DNA from: Gammaproteobacteria bacterium
GTDB taxonomy: Bacteria > Pseudomonadota > Gammaproteobacteria > Pseudomonadales > Azotimanducaceae
Length of the DNA stretch: 29,462 nt
Assembly: GCA_018667205.1 (NCBI GenBank)
Contig: JABIVN010000157.1
Location: forward strand, 1-29,462
Reading direction: 5' to 3'
The notes beneath the pieces are model-generated. The model was not told the DNA's origin. It worked only from the letters and a program-made list of their open reading frames with translations, and ran no database searches. Below are positions 23,774 through 29,462 of this stretch, piece after piece; within the stretch, counting starts at the first letter, position 1; every line of letters starts with the position of its first letter. Made by a program: the position numbers and the translations under genes.

Positions 23774-25444
23774 ATGAACAATGATCGACTTGCCGCAATA
23801 GCGGAGCTTACGGCCTCCGGTATGGACTATGAAATTGTGCCAGGAGAAGTGTGGGGAAGACCTTGCAGAGTGTTTAAAAACGCCCCTCGGACATTGCGTG
23901 ACCTCTACCAGACGGCGAGCAGTGAAGAGACCTTTTTGGTGTTCGAAGATGAGCGTTTTACGTTTGCTGAAACCAATGATCGGGTTGCTCAGATTGCAAA
24001 TATTCTTACTGATCAGTTTGGCGTGGAAAAAGGTGATCGGATTGCTATTTCCATGCGAAATTTTCCCGAGTGGGTTTTTGCGTTCAATGCGGCGACTTCT
24101 ATCGGCGCGATCGCAGTTGCGATGAATTCATTGTGGCTTTCTGAGGAGATGGAGTTCGGCCTAAAGGACAGTGGTGCCAAGGTGCTTTTTGCGGATCAGG
24201 AACGCCTGGACAGGCTTGCGCCCGTTCGAGAAAACCTCGATCTGCAGGTGATCTCAGTAAGAGCGACAAGTCCGTCGGCGAATACATGGGCCCTCGAGGA
24301 ACTGTTAGCGGGGCAGGTATCAACGTTATTGCCGGATGTTGAAATTGATCCGGGCGACCCGGCGACCATTCTCTATACGTCGGGTTCGACAGGACATCCT
24401 AAGGGCGCTGTCTCCTGTCATCGAAATATTGTTAGCGCCCTGCTGTCCTGGGAGTTAGATGGCAAAGTTGGTCTTTTATTATCAGGCGCAGAAGCGCCCC
24501 AGCTGGATGATCAGATCGCGGCGTTGCTGGCTGTGCCACTTTTCCATGCGACCGGTTCCCATGCGGTAATGCTCGCTTCTTATAGGTCCCAAAGAAAAAT
24601 CGTATTGATGTATAAGTGGGATGTGCCGGAAGCACAGCGGCTTATCGAGGTAGAAAAAGTTGCTGTGTTTATTGCCCCTGCGGCGATGACAGGAGACTTG
24701 GAGCGGGCAGCCAGAACAGCGACCCGAGACCTCAGTAGTTTGCTAACTGTCGGCGGCGGTGGAGCTCCGCGGGCGCCGGAGCAAGTCCAAAAGATTGCCG
24801 GAACGTTCAAAAAAGCACTGCCGAATACTGGCTGGGGGATGACAGAAACGAACGCTATTGGTGCCGGCATTGGCGGTGAAGATTATGTTAATCATCCCGA
24901 AAGCTCAGGCAGGGTATCTGCGTTACTTGATCTTAGAGTGCTGGATGAGTCAGGCAAGCAGTTGCTTCCTCTTGAGCGTGGCGAACTGCAGATTCGCGGC
25001 GCTTCCATTATCAAGGGCTACTGGGACAGGGAAGAAGCCAATCTAGAGGCGTTTGATGGTGAATGGTTAAGAACCGGCGATGTCGCCTACATTGACGATG
25101 AGGGTTATCTGTATATCGTTGATCGTATTAAAGACCTGGTCATTCGAGGGGGCGAGAACATTGGTTGCGCTGAGGTCGAAGCAGGGTTACTTGCCCACCC
25201 GCAGGTCAGAGAGGCTTCTGTTTACGCGGTACCGGACGATCGTCTGGGTGAAGAGGTAGGAGCCACGATTTTTGCTGATGATGCTATTGATGAAGATGAA
25301 CTTCGCGGGTTTCTGTTGGAACACGTTGCTCGGTTTAAGATACCCCGCTATCTGGAAATATCCTCGGAACCCCTGCCGCGAATAGCCTCTGGTAAAATCA
25401 ACAAGCGCCAACTCAGAGAAGAATTCGTCTCAGCACGGGGCTGA
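23774..25444 (+). CDS. Acyl-CoA synthetase / AMP-dependent ligase
   Basis: A 556-residue ANL-superfamily enzyme. The ATP loop is YTSGSTGHPKG at 201-211, the adenine motif GWGMTETN at 353-360, RTGD at 433-436, the hinge region with DRIKDLVIRGGENI at about 450-463, and the C-terminal catalytic Lys in ASGK (K541). It forms an acyl-AMP and then an acyl-CoA. The N-terminus fits the long/medium-chain and aromatic-acid ligase group. All key residues are present. It probably activates the acid consumed by the neighbouring oxygenase, SDRs and hydrolases. Two RNA-like hairpins lie after its stop. The substrate is not decided by the sequence. Confidence 0.93.
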   Translation: MNNDRLAAIAELTASGMDYEIVPGEVWGRPCRVFKNAPRTLRDLYQTASSEETFLVFEDERFTFAETNDRVAQIANILTDQFGVEKGDRIAISMRNFPEWVFAFNAATSIGAIAVAMNSLWLSEEMEFGLKDSGAKVLFADQERLDRLAPVRENLDLQVISVRATSPSANTWALEELLAGQVSTLLPDVEIDPGDPATILYTSGSTGHPKGAVSCHRNIVSALLSWELDGKVGLLLSGAEAPQLDDQIAALLAVPLFHATGSHAVMLASYRSQRKIVLMYKWDVPEAQRLIEVEKVAVFIAPAAMTGDLERAARTATRDLSSLLTVGGGGAPRAPEQVQKIAGTFKKALPNTGWGMTETNAIGAGIGGEDYVNHPESSGRVSALLDLRVLDESGKQLLPLERGELQIRGASIIKGYWDREEANLEAFDGEWLRTGDVAYIDDEGYLYIVDRIKDLVIRGGENIGCAEVEAGLLAHPQVREASVYAVPDDRLGEEVGATIFADDAIDEDELRGFLLEHVARFKIPRYLEISSEPLPRIASGKINKRQLREEFVSARG

Positions 25445-25479
25445 CCCTAACCCGCGGTAACAAATCCACCAGCTAACAA

Positions 25480-25540
25480 GTGAACCACGTCAACCTTTAA
25501 CCGTTTGAAGTGGTTCGCTGGCGGTCCGCGCAAGTGGACC
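25480..25540 (+). other. Two tandem stem-loops after the acyl-CoA synthetase
   Basis: First, GTGAACCAC (25480-25488) pairs with GTGGTTCGC (25510-25518), with one G-U pair, extended inside by TCAA / TTGA around an 11-base loop. Second, GGTCCGC (25523-25529) and GTGGACC (25534-25540) form a seven-base stem with a GCAA loop, a GNRA tetraloop. They are downstream of the synthetase (stop 25442-25444) and upstream of the MerR-like gene. No T-tract follows, so a 3'-end stabiliser, attenuator or dyad operator are all possible. Confidence 0.6.
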
Positions 25541-25628
25541 GAATAAACGCTAGATCAAATGACCTAAAAGTAAGCCGAAACCTAAATCAGAGCGTAAATA
25601 TCTACATAGTTACCAAGGAGGAGGGAAG

Positions 25629-26534
25629 ATGGATACAGGTTACAGGATAGGCGCAGTGGCCAAATTGACAGGTATTTCTACGGACACGATCCGTGCTTGG
25701 GAGCGTCGCTATGGGGTCGTTGAGCCAAACCGTGGGGAAAATAATAACCGTTGCTATACAGAAGCGCACGTCAGTAAGCTGATAAGCGTCAAACGTCTGG
25801 TCGATGCAGGGCAAGCAATTGGTACCATTTGCAGACTGTCTGAACAGGCGTTACAGGCGCGCACTCATGGGATACTAGGGTCCCCCGGGCATCCTGCAGG
25901 GGGACTGTTGAAGAAATGGACGGTCATAAGTGTTCAACAACCTGATTGGTTGAAAGCTTGCTTAAAGGCGCAAGCCGGCATTAAGACGAGCTGGGTTCGT
26001 GGTTTAGAGCAATTTTCGGCTTCCGACGAGGAGTTCGTTGTTATCGACATGCCCAGCCTTTCAGAGATGAACGAAAAGTTGGTGCTCAGAATGCTACCCG
26101 ATGAGCTTGCACCCCGCTGTCTTGTTGTCTATAAGTTCGCCTCCCGAACCCAGTTGCGATCTTTGGCGTCAAAAGGAATTCGTTTGCTGAAAGGCCCTCT
26201 TGAGCCTTTTGCCCTCGTCAATTTGCTCCGAGGTAACGGTCGATCACAAGCAGCGTCGCCCGAAAGCGCAGATTTTAATGCATTGAAAACGGCGCTGCAG
26301 GAAGGAGATGTGCTTTGTAACTGTAAGAATCAGCTATCAGGACTAATGAGGGCACTGAATAGGCTCGAAGCGTCCTCTACAGGATGCTCCAGGGCCCGCC
26401 AAATAGATGGCGAATTGCAGCAGCAGCTATTGGAACTGACGGTGCAGGCACGTTCAATTATGGAACATTCGCTTAGCGATTTGGTGGAACATGGCGATGC
26501 AGAAGGTAGAAATCGAGTCGGTTCGATCAATTAG
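25629..26534 (+). CDS. MerR-family regulator with Rossmann-like C-terminal domain, photolyase-linked
   Basis: A 301-residue DNA-binding regulator. MerR helix-turn-helix at 5-75 with the classic TDTIRAWERRYGV. Residues about 96-200 alternate strand and helix (WTVISVQQPD, EFVVIDMPS, RCLVVYKF, GIRLLKGP), like the cobalamin-binding domain of LitR/CarH, but without the DxHxxG cobalamin motif. The C-terminus has C230-N-C232 and C253 in a helical region, a pattern I recall from photolyase-linked MerR proteins. The ribosome site is unusually strong, AAGGAGG seven bases before the ATG. It is followed by the photolyase gene after 17 bases, so it probably controls that operon in response to light or oxidative stress (inference). 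Confidence 0.87.
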   Translation: MDTGYRIGAVAKLTGISTDTIRAWERRYGVVEPNRGENNNRCYTEAHVSKLISVKRLVDAGQAIGTICRLSEQALQARTHGILGSPGHPAGGLLKKWTVISVQQPDWLKACLKAQAGIKTSWVRGLEQFSASDEEFVVIDMPSLSEMNEKLVLRMLPDELAPRCLVVYKFASRTQLRSLASKGIRLLKGPLEPFALVNLLRGNGRSQAASPESADFNALKTALQEGDVLCNCKNQLSGLMRALNRLEASSTGCSRARQIDGELQQQLLELTVQARSIMEHSLSDLVEHGDAEGRNRVGSIN

Positions 26535-26551
26535 GAGCCTGGGTTAGCGGT

Positions 26552-27910
26552 ATGTCGTCTCACTCGCTGTTTTTGTTTCGACGGGACCTTCGATTGGTCG
26601 ATAACACCGCGCTTAACGAAGCACTGCGGCGCGGTAATCCGGTACTGGCAGTCTTTGTTGTTGACCCTTCGCTGATGGAGCGCTGGCAAGACTCTGGGCG
26701 GCGGTTAGCATTTCTGTTTCAATCGCTGCAACAGCTGCGGGCTGCAGTAAGCGAGTGCGGCGGGACGCTAGTCGTTGAAATGGGGCATACAGAGCAGGTG
26801 CTGCCGTCACTCATAAAGCGGTTCAAAGTCGATAGGGTTTTTGTTAACCGGGGTTATACGCCTTATGGTCGAAGCCAAGACCAAAGGCTGAAGTCCCTAA
26901 CGAAAGAAATGAAAATCGATTTCGTGGTGCACGATGATGCGCACCTTAACCCGCCGGGGCGCGTTTTAAAGGGTGATGGGACGCCGTACACTATATTCAC
27001 TCCTTATTTCCGCAGAGCTTCAACATTCTCGGTTTTCCCCCCGGCGCCCGTCCAAAAGGGTGAATTTCTTCATTGCGATGATATGGGTAGTTGGCCGGAG
27101 GCGCTCAATGAGTTTCTGCGAATTCAGGTCCCAAGGTTCGAGCCAGGTGAAGGCGGTGCGTTAAAAGCCCTGTCGACGATGTCTTCGTTAACGAAGTATG
27201 AGGTGCAGCGAGATGTGCCCGCAAGTGAGCATACTAGCCATCTGTCAGCTCATCTGCGGTTTGGTACCTGTTCTGCGAGGCAGGTTCATAACGCGGTACG
27301 GGAAAGTCTTGATGACCAACACCCGCTCATTCGGCAACTTTATTGGCGTGACTTCTATCATCAGATTGGCTGGCATTTCCCCCATGTGTTTGGACATGCA
27401 TTCAGGCGGCACTATGATGCGATACCCTGGCGCACTGATACAGAGGCGCTGCAGCGCTGGAAGGAAGGAAAGACTGGATTTCCAATAGTCGACGCTGGTA
27501 TGCGAGAACTCGCGTCAACCGGCTATATGCATAACAGGGTTAGGATGGTTACAGCATCGTTTTTGACCAAAAACCTGCACTTGGATTGGCGCCTTGGTGA
27601 ATCCTATTTTGCTGAACAACTGGTTGACTATGACCCTGCTGTCAACAACGGCAATTGGCAATGGAGTGCATCGACGGGTTGTGATGCGCAGCCATATTTC
27701 AGGATATTCAATCCCTGGCGGCAACAACAGAAGTTTGACAAGGATTGTGTTTACATCAAGCAGTGGGTTCCAGAGCTTGAACCGTTCCCAGCGAAGGTGA
27801 TCCACAAGCTGGAAAAAGAAGGGGATTTTTACTTACCAAAAATGGTGGATCTGAGAAAAAGCGGGGACCTGATCAAAGAGCAGTTTAAATCAGTTCGTAT
27901 GCGGTCATAA
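26552..27910 (+). CDS. phrB: Deoxyribodipyrimidine photolyase (class I CPD photolyase)
   Basis: A 452-residue FAD enzyme that uses light to split cyclobutane pyrimidine dimers in DNA. The N-terminal alpha/beta antenna domain covers about 5-165 (LFLFRRDLRLVDN). The FAD-binding helical domain covers about 235-440, with LYWRDFYHQ around 263-271 and the hallmark NGNWQWSASTGCDAQPYFRI at about 366-385. Trp residues needed for electron transfer are plausible, and the length is close to E. coli PhrB (472). It is downstream of the MerR-like regulator and 29 bases upstream of a secreted protein gene, so a light-stress operon is likely. Confidence 0.95.
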   Translation: MSSHSLFLFRRDLRLVDNTALNEALRRGNPVLAVFVVDPSLMERWQDSGRRLAFLFQSLQQLRAAVSECGGTLVVEMGHTEQVLPSLIKRFKVDRVFVNRGYTPYGRSQDQRLKSLTKEMKIDFVVHDDAHLNPPGRVLKGDGTPYTIFTPYFRRASTFSVFPPAPVQKGEFLHCDDMGSWPEALNEFLRIQVPRFEPGEGGALKALSTMSSLTKYEVQRDVPASEHTSHLSAHLRFGTCSARQVHNAVRESLDDQHPLIRQLYWRDFYHQIGWHFPHVFGHAFRRHYDAIPWRTDTEALQRWKEGKTGFPIVDAGMRELASTGYMHNRVRMVTASFLTKNLHLDWRLGESYFAEQLVDYDPAVNNGNWQWSASTGCDAQPYFRIFNPWRQQQKFDKDCVYIKQWVPELEPFPAKVIHKLEKEGDFYLPKMVDLRKSGDLIKEQFKSVRMRS

Positions 27911-27939
27911 TAGGTCTGTCTATTCACCTGAGTTCTAGT

Positions 27940-28605
27940 GTGGTTATTGTTCGTTTTTTTCTCTGGGTTGGGCTGTCCGCAGTGATCCCTGTCTGGGTCA
28001 GTGCCGATGGCCCGAATAGGCATAATGTTGATTTTTCAGGTTCCTGGGAACTGGACTATCAGTTGAGTGATCATCCAAGTGAGAAGATCAGGTACCTGTA
28101 CATACAGGCAAGAGCTCAAGCCAAGCGAGCGGCAGAACGGGCGCAGAATTCTGGTCGTTATGTTGATCCCAGGATATTAAACGTGCAGTCTGTCGTAGGA
28201 CTAGGCAGATTAACTGAAAAAATTGCTCAGGCAACGGTACTTACCATTACTCAGAAAGATGATCATATCGTGATCAATCGAAATGACGACTTTGCGCTGG
28301 TCTGCGATTTTGGTGAAATGGGTTGGAAAGAAAATACGATAGGGATAGAAGGCTGTATATGGGATGAGGACCAGTTGGCCTTCCAGGTTGCGCTACCAGA
28401 CGGACTGAGTGTTTATCAGCAGTTTAGTATTGCGGCTGACCGAAGCCGCATAAATGTTGCAACAACCGTCAACGTCTCTGGCGTTTCCTATCCATTCACA
28501 CTTAACCGGGTCTATATGCCGTTTCAGCCAGGCGAAGGCCTGTATGAATGCACGTACACCATCGCGAACCAAACCAGCTGCACATTGAGTGGCCGCAATG
28601 AATAA
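27940..28605 (+). CDS. Secreted protein of unknown function, photolyase operon
   Basis: A 221-residue exported protein. A hydrophobic signal peptide ends at about VSA/DG (residues 21-23), and the start is a GTG at 27940 with no strong ribosome site. The mature part opens NVDFSGSWELDYQLSD, a lipocalin-like opening, followed by a charged Ala/Arg/Gln helix (about 56-70) and beta-rich segments. Four cysteines remain (122, 139, 204, 213), perhaps forming disulfides. I do not recognise a named family. It is 29 bases after the photolyase and overlaps the next lipoprotein by eight bases, which suggests co-expression and a shared envelope role. Confidence 0.75.
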   Translation: MVIVRFFLWVGLSAVIPVWVSADGPNRHNVDFSGSWELDYQLSDHPSEKIRYLYIQARAQAKRAAERAQNSGRYVDPRILNVQSVVGLGRLTEKIAQATVLTITQKDDHIVINRNDDFALVCDFGEMGWKENTIGIEGCIWDEDQLAFQVALPDGLSVYQQFSIAADRSRINVATTVNVSGVSYPFTLNRVYMPFQPGEGLYECTYTIANQTSCTLSGRNE

Positions 28606-29462
28606 ATTGCGTGGCGTCGTTGTCGGGACGCTCGTCTGTTTTCTTTTAGGTTGTGGAACGCCTCGGGTAGATCCCCAGCAGGGCTCTTTACCGGACCCCG
28701 TGGATGTTGCCCTGATTGTTTTTCAGGACGCAGGGGTACCGCTAGACCGGCTGAACCTCAGCATCGCTGTCTTTGACGTTGAATCTGAAATAGAGAGTTC
28801 TATTTATAGCTCGAAGGTTCAGGTGAGTTCTGTTGAGCGAAGACTCCTACCCTTCAGATTGAAAGAGACGTTGGATCGAGCGGGATTCTGGGGCGCTGTT
28901 CGGGTGATGCCGCAACCGGACCTTAACTCAGAGATCAATGTGACGGGTAAGATCCTGTTTTCCGATGGTGTTGAACTAAAACTCCAAGTCCTGGCTGTAG
29001 ACGCAACAGGTAGAACGTGGCTTGATCGTATCTATCACGATGTTACCAGTGATCTGGATTACTCGACCGACCCCACTTATCAGATTGACCCCTTTCAGGA
29101 TTTGTACAACAGGGTCTCCAATGACTTGTCGGATAGCCTGGGTTCTTACCCGGAACTGGACCGGGTCCAGCTACTCAATATTACAACGCTGAAATATGCA
29201 CGCGAGTTGTCTCCCGAGACCTTTGGGCGTTACCTGTCCGACGACATGGGAGTCGCGACATTAAGGGGCTTACCTTCTGAGGATGATCCCTTGTTCCAAA
29301 GAGTTCAACGAATTCGTGAAAGTGAATACCTGTTTGCTGACAGCGTTGATCAGCACTACGAGAGTTTGTTTAGGCGGATAGGACCAACCTATGCCTGGTG
29401 GCGCTATTACAGTTATGAATTGATTGAAGGTAACAGGAAGCTCTCAAAAGTTGATGCAACCA
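28598..29462 (+). CDS. Outer-membrane-type lipoprotein, unknown function (partial, runs off the right edge)
   Basis: The frame is open from ATG 28598 to the end of the window (288 codons) with no stop. A lipobox LLGC at residues 16-19 follows a hydrophobic signal; the residue after Cys is Gly, favouring outer-membrane placement. The mature sequence is soluble-looking, with VDVALIVFQDAG and later LKETLDRAGFWGAVRVMPQPD, which could be an alpha/beta fold binding a partner. I do not recognise the family. The start overlaps the secreted-protein gene by eight bases, so translation is coupled. Confidence 0.82.
   Translation, partial: MNKLRGVVVGTLVCFLLGCGTPRVDPQQGSLPDPVDVALIVFQDAGVPLDRLNLSIAVFDVESEIESSIYSSKVQVSSVERRLLPFRLKETLDRAGFWGAVRVMPQPDLNSEINVTGKILFSDGVELKLQVLAVDATGRTWLDRIYHDVTSDLDYSTDPTYQIDPFQDLYNRVSNDLSDSLGSYPELDRVQLLNITTLKYARELSPETFGRYLSDDMGVATLRGLPSEDDPLFQRVQRIRESEYLFADSVDQHYESLFRRIGPTYAWWRYYSYELIEGNRKLSKVDAT

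Overview
The window looks like the chromosome of a free-living, probably marine or aquatic gammaproteobacterium. This is inferred from gene content: a SlyD-type FKBP, a large DUF349 coiled-coil protein, a gammaproteobacterial-style TPR protein, an RND efflux pair, a MerR regulator next to a photolyase, and many fatty-acid/xenobiotic-type oxidoreductases. I cannot name the genus. I recognise no rRNA, tRNA, CRISPR array, transposase, integrase or phage gene. Genes are dense on both strands and several overlap by a few bases.

Layout. 1-1.9 kb: tail of an unknown gene, slyD, a Lin0512-family protein (minus) and a luciferase-like monooxygenase. 1.9-6.4 kb: a minus-strand RND efflux operon (membrane fusion protein, then inner-membrane pump, ATGA overlap). 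It is followed by a 490-base regulatory gap holding two good operator-like palindromes. 6.9-8.3 kb: a small dimeric alpha/beta-barrel-like protein with a repetitive VAKKQ N-terminus, directly abutting a CurA-like NADPH reductase. 8.4-12.1 kb: a second luciferase-like enzyme (minus), a 2-oxoglutarate/Fe(II) oxygenase (plus), and a minus-strand SDR/3-hydroxyacyl-CoA dehydrogenase pair. 12.15-14.4 kb: a plus-strand string of cupin, TPR protein, nucleoside-deaminase-like protein and double-hotdog thioesterase, the last two with TTG starts. 14.4-14.95 kb: non-coding with a 3 x 14-bp repeat and a palindrome. 14.95-17.8 kb: the DUF349 protein. 18-25.4 kb: a catabolic-looking block (MBL-fold hydrolase, two SDRs, GFA/CENP-V-like zinc protein, amidohydrolase-2, PhyH-type dioxygenase, acyl-CoA synthetase). 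25.6 kb to the end: MerR-like regulator, class I photolyase, a secreted protein and a lipoprotein, all plus-strand and closely spaced.

How the genes may work together. The oxidoreductases, CoA ligase, thioesterase, hydroxyacyl-CoA dehydrogenase and oxygenases suggest activation and oxidation of unusual carboxylic acids or lipids, but the substrate cannot be read from the sequence. The RND pair exports small molecules and is probably under a TetR-type repressor encoded elsewhere. The MerR-photolyase group is a likely light- or stress-response unit whose two downstream envelope proteins are of unknown function. Three convergent gene junctions carry compact inverted repeats that look like shared bidirectional terminators.

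I do not see a clear, complete, undescribed defence or mobile system. The best leads are the MerR regulator with a cobalamin-domain-like fold but no cobalamin motif, the photolyase-linked envelope pair, the cupin/TPR/deaminase/thioesterase operon, and the VAKKQ repeat tail with the ATGTATACAT operator upstream of it.
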